From Cloeon dipterum (lineage: Eukaryota; Arthropoda; Insecta; Ephemeroptera; Baetidae): 64,000 nucleotides of DNA. Of this stretch, positions 23,391 through 38,300 are shown piece by piece. How positions within the stretch are numbered: position 1 is the stretch's first letter; every line of letters starts with the position of its first letter. A model generated the notes under the pieces. It had not been told where the DNA came from, did no database searches, and worked only from the letters and a program-made list of their open reading frames with translations. The DNA lies in assembly GCF_949628265.1 (NCBI RefSeq), contig NC_088786.1, positions 31,517,681 through 31,581,680 of the forward strand, given 5' to 3'. The position numbers and the translations under genes were made by a program.

Positions 23391-26300
23391 TCGGGCTTCC
23401 CTTACCACTAGAAGTGGATGGTCGACGTCGGTGGTGGCAGGCGGCTCGTCGCTGGTTCGCTAAGGTTACCGCAGACAGAAAGTGAAATGATGCGCAGGAG
23501 GTGCTCTATCTGCCTGCCAAGATACATTTACACGTAACACACCAAGTCACGCTCCTTCATAATATTATTATCTCGCTCGCATCACCCCGTGGCCCTGCAA
23601 GCACATAATAATTGCACTTTTCGCGTATGATCCGCTCTTGCTCATTATCCTAGCGTTAATTATCAATCGCCTTTAGAAGGGAACTGACGTTCAGGAAGGC
23701 ACGTCAAATCTTCTCCCGTCGATCGGAAGATTTTATGCCCGGCGCCGAGAGTGAACATATTTCGCCGCTGCCGACACTCGTGAAATTGATAGAATCAGTA
23801 ATTGCGTCTGCAAAACGAAATTCCATTTTGCTGGCGAGTGATGAGCCAGTTGGAGGGAATTTGGCGTGCGTTGTGGTTGCCGATTTATGCTAAATTGTGT
23901 GACTAATTTAGGCTCTGCGAAATTTTTGCTGGTTAACAGCACAATTGTGCAGTGACAAGGTTTATTATAAATTTGACCTCGGATTGTTCGCAGATTGGGG
24001 TACTCAATGGTGTATTTCAGGACATTTTGCTGTTTTATATTCTTACTGAGAATTCATTACCTCTTTTTACTTTTAGAGCTTTTACCGTATAAGCTATGAG
24101 CGAATGCTCCGAGTTTTTTTTTAGACTATTAAGTTGAAGCCAATTTCCAGAACAAAACACGTTTCCCTCGATAAATGAAGAACAAATATCTATTAACAAG
24201 AATCCCTGAAGAGCCTGTCAAATATTAATTGCATGGCCGATTATCGCCGAATACAAACACTCGCCTCTCTTTGTTTTGAAAGTGAAATCAAATCAAGTGT
24301 TTTTCGAGTACGTTGCGCGACCTTCGTGTCACTTTTTGTTGCAAGGCCACGCGAGCGCATCTGAGCAGAGGTGGAGCAGCGAGGAGACGATCTTCTCTTT
24401 CTACGATGAAATAGAGAAATGCACCAAAGTCAGCGTGGACCATCAGTCACAATGTCAGAGCGTGAAAAGCGGCGGCAGCTCGCATGTCTCAGAATGCTGC
24501 CGAACGGCCACTTTTATTACTTCCGAGAGTTCATCGACTCTCTGGAAATGATTTTTATTGGCTTTTCACTCTCTGTCCGCACACCAAATTGGTTACCAAA
24601 CGCATTCATTTTTTGTATCGAATGTGATTTTGTTCGAGAGTGATCGCGCTGTTGGATAATTTGAAAATAATTTATCGCTTGCCCTTCATTTTTTATTCAT
24701 GAAAAAGCACCGCCGTCAATTGGTTTATGTAAGTTCTTAATCTGACAAGGAAATATATTTAAAAATTTTTTCTTGCAAGTCAACTTATATTTGTGGCACT
24801 TTATTGCATTTTAATTGCCTTTCAGCTATCGATAGTAAATTTAACCCGAATTTTTATGTGGGAACCAAAAATCCAGGCGCTGAAAAAAATTCATGTCATG
24901 ATTGACGCCATTTTTTGCGGTAACAATTGATTCAATTGTTGCAAATCTGTAAAATTCTGTTGTTTTCTGACAATGAAGCCAAAAGTTATTTGAATAAGTA
25001 TGTATATAATTGACGTCAATCATTCAATTCAGAGGGCATTTATTATCTTTAGAAGAAACGGAATACAGAATGGGTGCCGTACGTGAGGAAACCTAAATTT
25101 AAAATTGTTTAGAATTGAATGTTATAACAAAATCTGAAAATATTTCGTGCAATTGATTTCTCAATAATGTCCAAATCAATTTTCATTATTCAACGCTAAA
25201 AATAGCTCTCCACAAATCTGATGTGGTTGCGTGAATTAAATCAGATGCTATTACGGCTTATTGCAATAGTGCGATTAGTTTCACAGACAATCCTGCGGTT
25301 TCGAAGTGTGTGAAATGCCAGTCTGATGGTTTAATACTTGTGCCACTTCATAACGTACACACGCATTCAATTGCAATCGCTCAATAGATGCATGTATAAT
25401 GCGAAAACAATCAGGCACGCGCGAGTATTCGCGGATATCAAATGTCAAAAAGGATTGCTTTCCCGCAAGAATGCTGTCGAGAATGAAGCCTGAGATGCCG
25501 ACTGCATGGAGTATCCGTTGGCTGCTTTTGATTTGATTCATCACGCACGCACGAAAGTATGTGCATGCACAACGATATCATTCGCATCAACTTATTTTAT
25601 CCTAATGCGGAACAGATGTTGCATTGCCAGAGAATGTTATTACTAATAAATATTTAGAAGCTATATAAAGAGGAATTTCTAGCATGATCCTTGATTGTGT
25701 TAGGGTTTAATATTTTAATAATTCCTACTTCTCTCCTTCTAACAGACATAATTTTTGATTACTGTTGAAAATTTGTTTTAAAAATAATTCAACTTATTTT
25801 CTTTTACTCAAAACTCACAAGAAAGCTAAAAATCCAGACCTCTAAAAAGCTGTGCTTTGACAGTTGGCAGCATCCAAATAAAACCTTTTTAATGATATTT
25901 GATATTACTCTATGAAGAAAGTGGATGTTTTGCAGTTTAAAAAAAAAATAATAGGTGAAAGGTGTCCTACGTGATGAGGATTTAATTAGCAATCTCTATA
26001 TAGACCTATTAAACGGGTAAATGGATAATGATATTGTCAGTCGCCCTCGTGAAGTTGTTGTCAGAGCCGGACATGATTTTGCACGTGGTGCATCTCGTGG
26101 GAAGATAGAGATTTATGCACCTTGCTTCAGGGTCACGAGTGCATTTCCCGTCTGCACCTTATTCCCAATTAGAACCGGAGGCGAAAGGTAGACAACCTGA
26201 ATTTCTTTCTGCATGCAGCACGCTCAGACATTTTGATTAGATTATTATTATTATGCTCCTGTGCGTTTTCACAGCGAGAGCCTCATCTTTGGAGAGGAAT

Positions 26301-29300
26301 TTTGACTGTGTAAGGACATTAAGACACGCAACTCGATAAACAAAAGAGAGGAAGCAATTGAAACGCTTGATGCTGCGATTTTGATAAAGACCTTTTTCAG
26401 ATTTCGTTCTATTTCCTAGATAATTCAAGCTGAATGTTCATTGTATTTGTTTTAACTCTTTTAAGATAATAATAATTTCTTGAATATCTGAATTTCCTTG
26501 ACTCTATTCGTTTAAAAAACCTGCTAGCCGACAGGTGCAGGGCTAAATAAAAAGCCACCAGCCACCAAGTCAAAAATCTCCTGCGGCTGGGACAATGATC
26601 TAACTAGCCTTCAGATGAACGCGAGATCACAATCATTATCAATTGACTATTATAAAAGTTAAACGAAATCTACGTGGCAGAAACAATGATTTCTTCTTCG
26701 GTTTGCGTTCATTTCCTCATTCCTAACTAATACCAGTAATATTTAATATTTAAATAAAGAATACGCGCTTGTGGTTTATTCACCGCGTTCTCCGACTATA
26801 GCAGCAACAATGCCTTACACCGTAGAGTGACGCAACGAAATATCGGCCAGAGGAGATCTTGAGTACGCTCCAAGTCTAATGCAATACACGGTCCGTAATT
26901 ATGGTCAAGGGGTGTGCGAGACGAAGATGTGCTCTTCACGCGCTTTTATTATGGGCCGGTCTTTTAATTTATTGTGCCGGCGCCATGTTCATGAAGAGTG
27001 ATTTCTCCGAACGGCATTGCAAACACATAATAGAGTATATGTACTTATTGTGGTCTCCGCGTCGAGAGTCAATTTAATCTGATTTGGAACAAAACAGTCG
27101 GCGTTGCAACAGCGGCTAATTGCCTTTCGTCTTCATTGTGTCAATCGAATTTGCATTCGTGACCCCGATCAAGGCGAGGAATCTTTTTCGGCGCGCCGCC
27201 TCTCATTAGCAGCATTCATCAGGAGGAAGAGCCTCTCGCAGAGAAAACTCGATTAGCGTTTCGCTCTTTGTGCGCGATGGGAGATTTTTTGCTCGGCCTT
27301 TGTTTTGTTTGCTGCCGCGTTGCGTAAAAGGACATAAGTGGTGCAAAAAAATTCTCCCTGTCAATTGGATGATCGGCGGCCCTGGTGTGATTGCATAGAA
27401 ATATTCTGGTTCAATAATGATGATGTTCCATTCGATGGATCAATCAAAATTAAGGAAGTAAAATTAGCACCTAGATAGCTTTCTATCGGCTTATTTCTAC
27501 ATTTCGCACAAAGCAGCTCCCGAAACGGAAATAAGTCAATAAACAGACTCCAAATTACTTGGATATTGCTGGACGATTGCTGTTGTAGTTGCGTTTCTAA
27601 ATAATCTCTCATCATGATCTAATTCCTCGACTTCTAAATTTAAAAATAAATTAAACAAAATTCAAACTAACGACTCTTGGATTTTTTTCTGCAAAATTTA
27701 CCAAGGAACAAATTTAATTGTTACGTAAATAAAGCTACTCTCTCACACCCTTTGAACTGTTATGACCCTTTTACTTGAAAAACAGGACTGAATACCAAAG
27801 CAAAAAAATTTCCACTCAAAAATGTCGCCTGCGCATCACTTTCGACGTGTCAACAGCACTCGAAGTGCACAAAAGGTTAATATCGTGCGCCATTTGGTCA
27901 GAAGAAGAAATCGCGCTCGGCGAGGAAATAAATAAAAAATTAATCAGCCGAAAAAGCGGCCTTTTGGAGGAGCAGGGCACTTAATGGTGAACAGAATTAT
28001 TCCATCAGCCAGTCAGCCGCCTTTGTTGAGAATCGCGAGTCTTCTTATTATTTACTTCCAAACTCGTCGTTGACGTTGTTTTTTGTCGTGTTGAGCAAGC
28101 AAGTGCTCTCATCATCTCATCGTGTGGCGACGTCGAAACTTATTATTTTTCCATCCACACGCACGCACACACACACACACTGGCATGTATTAATATTATC
28201 AGCACCTCTCTGTGTTTATGTAATGGAGGGGCGCTTTCTCCGATTATTTCTCAGCAACGTCATGTCCAGCAGCAAAAGCTAGCACCTCCAGATGATGACT
28301 TGGGAAGATCCAAAATTATGCAACACTCGACCGCTCTCTCGCATTCTAATTAAATTCTGTCATAAAAGCCGCTATTGAATTCCGGCTATTATTTAGAAGT
28401 CGAAATCGGCTTTCAATTATAAGAGGATTGATTCTGCAAAATCCCCGAAAATCGTTGTTGCTAATTCATAAAAAGGTCCCTAATGATTTAGTTCAAGCTT
28501 AAATTGATTGATGCAAATTATTTAAGCGGATTGATACAGGGCCAAAATTGAAAATTATTTTAATTGTTGGATGCAATAAGCAGTTGATCGATAAGCAATT
28601 TGCAACAGTAAAAAAGGAATCTACAGCAAAAATTAAAATTTTTTCAAATGTCATGAAAAATTTGCATGAAGGTAAAAGACCACATTTTCTTTCTATGAAA
28701 TATGATTTCATTTCAAAACAAAGATTTTCCTCAAAAAGTGTCAAGCGCCTTTGGATAGATCTTGAGGAAAGAAATTTAAATTTGCCAAGAAATTAAAGTC
28801 AAGCGCAGTAAATTTTGGAGAAAATTGGCAAAATTTGAATAAAATGTAGCAAATGGTTATCTTTTGAATATTGCTCCTTTTAGACAATTTTTAAAACTAA
28901 CAATTTAAAATTAATAACTTCTTATTAATAGCCAACAGTGTTAATAATTTTCAATTTTGGGCTTGTATCAATTTAACAGAACTAAGTTATAACACGGTAA
29001 AATAATAAGAACGGCTAAACAAGCACTGCATAAATCATATGATCACCGAATTATAATCCTAATTAGATGTTCAGTAAGATGCAATTTAATAAATTAGAGG
29101 TTGTGATTTTTAGTAAACGGCCATTCATAATGCTTTCGAAAATTTGCGCATTTTCCTCTCGTGTCAAATTACGCTAATAAGCTCCTTAAAAAGCAAGCAG
29201 GCGAGTGTGTCCATTGCTGATTAGCAGCATTTCTTCTCGCCAACTGCCACTTACAGCGCTTGACAAATTAACGCTGCAAAAAGCCTGACTAAGATGTCTG

Positions 29301-32300
29301 CGTGTGTTGTACAGTTTTTTTCTTTTCTTTTCGCCAATCGAATTTTCCCTCCTGATAATGCAAATGAGCAAGCACGTCCGTCTTGCGTCGGGCTCGAACA
29401 AGTGAGGAAAGTACCAAGGAAGACTTTGCTGGTTGAGGTCCGGCAGCCAGCCAGGCACTTGCACACGTGTCTGCGGTGATTTGACATTTGGTGACCGCAC
29501 GCGAGAAGGGGGCCATTTGTCAGGTGTCGTCTCGCGAGGATCCCACCGTTTGACGGCTAAATATATACGCACAATTAGCGCCCATTTAGGCGCTGCCGCC
29601 GCCACTTCACGCCGGTCGTGTGAAATCGTTATTTTTGCCTTCGTGACTTCAATTTCTAAATGTCCAAATCGTAATTTTCCTTTCCTGCAGAAAGCTGAAA
29701 ACTGTTTTTTACGGAAAACCATTAGCTCCGCTGAAAGAGTGTCGAAACCACGCGGACAACAATTTATTTTATCTCAATGAAAACGCTAAATAGTTTTGAA
29801 GCATTTTAATACTTCAATAAAAATCATCTGTCGACCAAAAACTCGTGGATGGTTTCCTTGATTTCTTTTTGCCATGTTACATTTTAGGGCCTGATTTTCT
29901 TTTACACAGGTTTTTTTTCAAATTAAGATAGTTTTCTCTGAAATATCTCGATGAAAATTAATAAGAATTTTGGTCGGAAACTTTTTTCCAAGGTATATAG
30001 CAGTCAATAACTAAAGGACCAACATAAACGTACATACCTTGAAATCATCTTAATAGCACATTAATTTATCAATCAAACAGGATGTACTCATCTAATATTA
30101 AAAACAGTGAAATTGAATAAGGATATGATCAAACAACAAGAAGATTGTGGGCTGTATATGCCTCATATTATTAAATTCCTCATAAAAGTGATGATGGTTA
30201 AACTAATTTTACTCTTTGGAACTAACAGGTTCCAAAATCAACTTTTTAATGTCTCAAAAACCACCTGAAACACTAATTCGTTGAAAAAAACTTTTTATAT
30301 TCTTCAGAAAAGTAGACTATTTCGCACTGTGAACCAGATCAGGCATGACGTGTGTTTTGGCACCAGAAATGGTTTTAGACGATTTTAGGTATGGCTCCTA
30401 TCAAGTCTAAGAATTGCGTGTTCGTGCTCATAAGGTGTCTAGAAGTGAAGAGACGCACATAAATTAATATTTGATTGTCTTTCATTCCCAAAACCCTATT
30501 GTGTTGTGACAAGCTTAACGTGCCAATTATTAACTACCATTAAAATAAGTTAACAATAGACACTGCTTACACAAAATAACTAGGAAGCATCGAGTAATTG
30601 ACTCGTTAATCATATCGCAATTTTCACAATTTAACGAGATATTAAATCCGTTCCCACAGTTACCTCTAAATTATACGTTAAATGGTGCCTGATCGTTCAT
30701 GAATTAAATTGCACAGCGCGCGCAACCTTGATTAGATCTCACATTAGAGTACTTACATGCAACGTTAATTACGAGCATCGCACGGTGCAGAATATTGCAC
30801 CACTGCTCGTGGCCGAAATTTTCCCTCGAGATCCAGTGAGTTTGCACAAATTTTACAATCCCTCAATGGATCTAGAAGATTAGCTGTGCTACTGCAATAC
30901 GCAACTCTTTTATGGTTAACATGCACATACGGAGCCGGCCGGCGCATGACTCGGCAAACTTTTATTGCAGTCAAAAATCAATTTCGGCGAATTTCCAACC
31001 GAAGAATAAGGATGTGTGAAGTATTGTGAAGCCTTGGAAAATTAGCAGCGATATTTATTTCAAGGAGAGCAAGAAGGCGTAATTAGGATTTCACAAATGC
31101 GTGACTGAATTGATTGAATTGATTCAAATATAATTATTTTACTTTTGCATAGCAATAATCTATTTACAAAAAAATGGGACAGTAAAATAATATTAATACA
31201 GACTTTAAAGGAGTTTTAAATTTTAAATCATTTTAAAATCCTTTCCTCAGGAATATTTGATCTACAAATCTCTCATTTTAAAGGCAATAATATGACCTAA
31301 AATTCAAAACTCATTCAGATACATAAAGTTCACACTTGCAATTATCAGCAATTTTCGATCTCGTTGAACTTTTCTGACTTCTGTGTTCCCTTGAAATTGG
31401 AAAGTGTTCGCTTTGAAACGAGGTGCTCTAAAGTAAATCTGGCATTTGTATGCAACCAAATTAAAGGCACACGAAGCTATAAAATCAAAATAACTCTGAA
31501 CTGAAATTTAAGCTGAGACGATGGCCGCGCACTTTCTTTCTTCCTTTCTTCCTCTCGAAAAGCGGCGGATGCCCAACTCTCGTTACGCGATAAATCAAAG
31601 TTTTCACCTGCGGAAAGAGAAGCTGCACAATCAATTCACTTTGGACTCGAAACGGGGAAGTGCGCGCGGTGCGCGGATTATTCTGCGCACATTACAAGCG
31701 ATAGCGATCATTTTTGCGCGGCTGCAGATCAAGAAAAACGGCGGGGTCACGGGTCAAACTGTTTGTATGCGCACGTCAGGGGCCAGTCAGTTCTCTCCTT
31801 TGCCAGCGAAATCAACATCTGCCAAATCCGTTCCGATTGTTAGTCTGAATGCTTACACTCCCACACACACAACACACAAGGTCCGAAAGTACCGCGCGCT
31901 TGCATCTTATTATCAAACAATTTATTTTTGCAGACATTCAATGAGATGATGTGCCTCTTTGCAAAGCTTTGTCCGTTTACACTATTGATTTAGGCCACGT
32001 AAGCAGGAAGAAACGTTTCAATGTTAGATAATGTACGTGTGGGGTGTGAAAGTTTTCCATGAGCAACTGAATGTGGTTTGCAAAATGAAACATTGTAAAT
32101 GCTCGTAAGATTGATCTTCTTTGTAAACGTTTCCGCACTCATACACTGGAAGTTTTATCGATACAAAACTAGTAATTACATTGTGTATATTTTTCTTTTG
32201 TTTTTGAGATACGGCATTTTTTCTCCAATTTAAAATATCTTTTCGCCACTGGACTGTTGGACATTGTGCGTTTATTTGTTGACAAGGATAACGACTATTT

Positions 32301-35300
32301 TTAGTCGGTTTCAGACTCCATTTGGACTACTTTTTGGATGGATTTGAGACTAATTTAGACGGGGTTCGACAATTATTTTCGATTTTTCTTAACACTAAAA
32401 ATTATTTTCCAGTTGTTCCTCGGATTTTAGTGACCTGTTTGTTTTTCCGAATTTTAATAGAAATGCCACGCTGTCTGTAAAAATGGGAATAATAAAAATT
32501 TTATTTCAACTGAAAAATTATGACAACCCTGTGTGCGCTTCTGCCTTCATTATAGTATTAAAAAATATTTTCAGGCGAGTTAAAAAAAATCAGGTTAATC
32601 TTTAGCTAGGACTAAATAAAATTCATATTATTTCGATTCTAAGAAAATTAAGACTTGAGGATTCTTATATTCTATCCATTTTTACATATGAAGATTTGGA
32701 CAACTGGTTTTGAATGGTATCACGAATACCTTCTATAAAATGATCTCTTAAATTATAGTACACCTTTCATTTTGATCAAACTCATTGGATATTGGATCCC
32801 GGAACCATCCATTTTAGATTAAGCATTAAACTTCATCAAACAATACGGTTTTAAGTTGGCATTTTGGATTTTCGCCTTGAAATTTATAAAAATAATAGTT
32901 AAAAGCATAAATTCAGATTATTTGATATTTTTTATGTAAATATGAGGATTTACAGGCGATTTAGATGGTTTTTGGTGCTTTACGATGTTTTCAAGCGTGA
33001 CTCAAAAGTCTTAAAATTGCGTGGTTTATACGGCGTATAAATAGAAATCAGATGCACAGATAAAATTGCCGATCGCCTAAAATTCCTAAAGTTCTTGCTG
33101 GTTATGTACTCTTTAAAATGTATATTTTACTATTGACTTCTACCAAGAGCAAACAAGGATATATTATGTAACAGCTATAATTATTTCCAACTCATGAGTT
33201 CACTCAAAGTGGACAATTCTGCAGTTGAGATTTAATTTCATTTGTCACATTATGCCATATTACAGCGCTGCATAGGAAATTTATAGTCAGCTCTCATATT
33301 ATGCAAATGATTTAGTTGCTCAGCAGAGGCTGCAGCCAACAGCCAAGCCTCTCACGTGTCGGTAGATTTTCTTCTTTGAACGCAACAACATCTAGAGAGC
33401 GTTGCGTGGGGTCCGTGTTTTCATGTTTGTGTGCGTGTATGTGAAACACGTCGCCAAAACAACACAATTTTCACTTTTCTCCTGGCTATGGCCAGGAACA
33501 GACATATTCACTTTGCAGTTTGGAGATTCATAATTCACGAATCGATAATTGGAGGTGACACTTTTATTCGGCGGCGAGCGCGCCGATGGAAAATTCATTT
33601 CCATATTTAACGAAACGTCTGAGCTGCTCGCTCTCGCCGCCGGTTCGCGATCATAAAACGCCGCTTTTTATTCGATTTGTTTTGAACTGCCAGGTGCGAC
33701 TTTTGACACGGTAATTTTGCAATACGGAAATCCTAATTCAACCAAGTGACATTAAATAAAAGTTGACCTAGTTATTTATTTTAAATTAAAAAGCACTTAG
33801 TATGCAAAATGATGCAAATTTTGTTATAGCAAGGAAAGTGAAATTCCGAGACGCTCAATGTCTCAATTAAAAGCTGAGTAATCCAGTGATTCCATCTTCA
33901 ATTCGTAAAAGTACGTCTGATCGTTGCGGTTTGTTGAGGTAATTCCTGCCCCGACGCCGTCAAAACTACAATTCAGAATCTTCAGGCATGATTTGCAATA
34001 TCATAGCATCAATCAGAGACGCGCGCGAGAGGCAAAAAGGAGAAGTGTCGAGAGCGAGCTGTCAGGCGCGAATAAAAGCAACTCTTTGACCCGGAGCCGT
34101 CATCGAGCTTAGAGGACGAGCAAAAAATATGATTGTTTTCAATTAAACGTGTCTACCAGCGTAATTGCAGACAGAGAGACGCGCATCTCGTGAAAAGGTG
34201 TAATTCGTGTGTCGTAAAACATTATAAAGCCACGATAAAATAATGAGCGAGAAGAGCGATTGAAGGTGTTACAGTGGAACGATTCCACATTGCATGATGA
34301 TGTTTTGCGGTCAGTTACCAAATTTAGTTTGAAACTAACACAAATTTAGCATTTTTAATTGGCTATCAAAATTTATTCAGCATTGGCGATGGTTAAAATT
34401 AACAGCTTTTCGCAATTTTAATTGGATTTTTTTATGAATTTCTATGTATTTTTTCAATTAACAAATTAGCTGCTGTCTGTTTGAGCAGAGAGTTTTTCTA
34501 CCTGCAAACATAATCAATTGAAATAGATGGTGCGCTAAATTAAATAAACTGCACTTTATTGAATAACATCCGAAAGTGATAAATGATAATTAAAATTTCA
34601 TGCGTAACAGTTCAAGCAAAACCGCTTAGAACCATTTAAATGGCCTAAGGAACGCTCAACGATTGCAAGATTTATGAGTGTGCAAAACAGAAAAGAGAGC
34701 GCGATGTTGCTCGTAAATCACCTCTCGTCCCCGCTCTCACCGACAATGCCCCGGCATGTCACTATAAGATGAGCGCGCAATGAAGAGAGGCAAGCGTGTT
34801 TAACACCAGTCACTTTTTTATTATTTTTGTCGTTTTTGCCGTCATCTTGGAATGCGCACGTTCGTTGCAAAATTTATGGTTTATTTGTAAGTGCAGCCGA
34901 GTACACTCGGCGATTTATGATTAAATGCTCATCGTGAAAGCACCAAGGCTGGGCAATATTTATTAATTAATTTAATATTTAAAAGATCTTCAACTGGTCG
35001 GCACACGCGAGAGGAGACGCCCAATAAAAATGGAGATGAATGGAGTTAAAATCAAGAGCCACAACGCTAAGGAGCGTGAGCAACAGTTTATTTGATAAAT
35101 TTAAGGAAAATCAGAATTTAATTACTTAGACCGGTAAAAATAAAACAGGATTATGTAATACTGGTTTCTATTAGAATAAAAAACAAAGCATTCGTGTAAG
35201 AACTCAGTGAAATTAATAAAAATCAATTTTACATCAGTAATCATAAAATATCGTATTATTCTTATCAACAACAATTAATTAAATATGCTTACACATCAGA

Positions 35301-38300
35301 TTCAATCATACCTGACTGAAGAGCTACTTTTCACATCCCTGCCGCCATGCCTGTATACGTAGTTAATGTGAAAAGGTTGCCGGCCATAAATTTAGACGCT
35401 CGTAAATTTAACCAGCGGACAACTCGAACTTTTACTCTCAGGGCGGAAAATCAGCTGATTGTGAAAAAAATATAAAATAGTTAGGCAGGTACCGTATGAT
35501 TGGTAAAAATACTTATTTATCTAAAGGATCGAATCAGCCTGATCCCGGCAGCGCTTGCTAATCTGCCCAATTATTTACTAGCAGGAAGATCAATTCCATG
35601 GCTGTATTTTTGTGGGCAGTTCGCAAAACGGTTATTGACTGCATTGCTATCGCAACTAAATAATTTCTTACTGGGATTTTCAAATTGCATCACGTGCCTA
35701 TCTTCCCTTTACTTTTTAATTAAGCTAATTAATTACTCGAATGAGTAATTGTCGGCAAAACAGCTCGTTTTGACCGGAAAGTTTAATTTAGCCAAAAACG
35801 AAGCAAACACGTGCTAGCGTGAAACGCATTCCAGGTTTCGTTCCATGAGATCCGTTCGCCTCTGACGTCAAAAATCCTAATTATTGCCGCTAGGTTTATG
35901 CAACAAGAGCCCACAAAATTGCATGCTATAGCGGAGAATCGACCAGCAAAGTGCACATGATTCGTAAATCGTGCGGTTCCTGTCGATCATCTTCGACAGC
36001 CTGACTCGCTTGTTAACGTAACACCTGTACGATAGTGATCACCCAGCGCGCCGGCGAATCGTGAAAAACGAGGGATTGTTGACAAAATAATCGAAAATGA
36101 ACCACATGTAGGGCTCCACCTAAGCGAAGCAAGCAGGGGAAAAATGCTGTTTGACTTATCAACCGGGCCATCTTTGCTTGCAAGCATGAAAAAGAAAGGT
36201 TGGGAAAGTTCAGAGTGCAATTTAAATTAAATATGGCATGCCGTCACTCACGTAAAAAGAGCGTAAAAATTAAACGCGATGTCCTCATTGAATTGATTCG
36301 TTTAACTGTCAGAGATGGAACAATAATTCCATTATTTTATCCAATGTAGAGCATATTATTATATTATGGCGTCGTGTTCGTTGTGCAGTAGTGGCGGGGA
36401 CTATTATTTTCCAGACGTCTCCATTTGAGCAGTGTCCGTCTTCGTGTGCAAGATGATAAAGAGATGCACAACGGTGACTTTCACGACTGGAGAGCTTCTG
36501 TGCAGCCGCCAGAAAAGCTTAGCTGATGGATTACAGTACATTATACGCCAGACTCAATCAGTGGCGCGCTCAATTATTGCTAAGAAAATGCGAACTGTTT
36601 TATTGTCGACTTTAATTAATTTGACCTCTGCCACGAAATCGTTTAATTAACTAGCGCTTACTTAGTTGGCTGATTAATTACACACTGACCTAGCCCAAGT
36701 TGATGACGTATCGTTCTTAAAATTGCGGTCTCAAGTAATTAGTGGCAATAAAAAGGGTTCAGTGTCAAGAGGCTCACTGGTCGATATTGGTAGCAATTAA
36801 AGATTGAACAGTTTTAAAGCTTTTTCATGGTTGCACCCGACACTCTTTTGCGCCTTGCAGGCTGCCCCTTGCCATAGACGAATGTAGACGGAAGTACAAC
36901 TTGACCTGGTTTGGCCCGAAACTGGAATGCCTGCGAAAACTAGCTACATATGAAATATGAAGTGCCCGAAAACAGACGAAGTTATTGTACACGAAAATTG
37001 ACGAGAAAAAGTAAGAAAATTTTATTTAAAACACTATTTTGTCTATTCGAATTTTAAAATCTGATGATCTTTTATAATTTTCATTGCTCTTGTTAAACTT
37101 GTACTCTTTCCGTCGGGGTGAACATCTAACTAAGCAGAATCGATGTATGTAGGAAATGAACAAGAAAGCTGAATTTAATTCCAAAGAAAAAGATATCGAA
37201 AACTGCGGAGTAAGCCCATATGAATATTAGAGCTTACATTTATATTAAATTTTAAATTCGTAATTTGGCAAATTTAAAAAATATGATTTGGACTGAACTG
37301 ATTGTGAGTACAGCATTACACTAAAAAGTAACAAAGTAAACCAAATTTTCCAACAGAGTAAATTTGGTTCTCTTCTTTACATCATGATTGAACGATGGAA
37401 CGCGTACAAAATTAGCGCCTAACGCCACTGATTACGCTCACGTCAAATCCAATGAGTCTAATAATGCTGATTGTGCCAATCGCGAGTTGAACTTTCCGAA
37501 CGCAAAAGTCGTGCTGACGAACAGAAGCGCACGACGCGGCGCAGAGACGCTTTTCAAGCAGTGCCGTACGACCGACCGACCCTTGACCTGTGAAAGTGCA
37601 GACAAAGGCTCATCCTCTGACTCTGCACGCTTTTAGTTTAAAGCGTCTCTCAGCTAAAACATATATTGGTACGAGCAACGAGTGCCGTATGAGTATATTT
37701 GTACCGGCGCAGAGAGATGCATTTATTGTTTAATTTATTTTTTAATGCGAGTAAGTCACGCCGACGCTGACAACGAGGAAGAAAGGAGTCTTCTTGTGTG
37801 TTGAGCATGGAACGAAATTATGGTGCTGAAAATTTATCTCTCCTCTTTTATATACACACACACAATGGAGTGAAGCGCGACGAGTTATGTACGTGTGCAA
37901 GTACAATTTTATTGAGCTTGCGCCTGTAATTACACACTTAAGTGAACATATATATTATTGATGGCTTTTATATTGAGCTTTATTTTTATGCCGGGTTTGC
38001 ACAGTCGTGTGTTGACGGTCGAGAATTTTGCGCCGTGCGGAATGAACAATCTTAACAGAAAAAAACGGATTTTGCGTATCAATTAATGCACACTTAGCAG
38101 ATATAAATAAAATAATATTTTTTGTCTTTGTATTTTAGTAAGAAGTTGAATTTTTCAAAGAACAGCGTAATAATTTATATAATATTCACACTAGGTCGAC
38201 AAAAAATTTTAAATTTATTCTTTTTGATTTTGTTTCATTTTAGCAATTGCAGGTTATAAAAATTAATTCACTTTGAAATAGGATTTTCTTCAAGGGCAAG

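Noticed and set aside
29186..29722. 178-codon minus-strand open frame
   Set aside because: Several overlapping frames on both strands are open here because the DNA is GC-rich. No domain, signal peptide or splice context is visible.
31521..31949. 142-codon plus-strand open frame
   Set aside because: It starts with ATG but has no recognisable domain, has biased low-complexity composition, and no promoter or poly(A) context.
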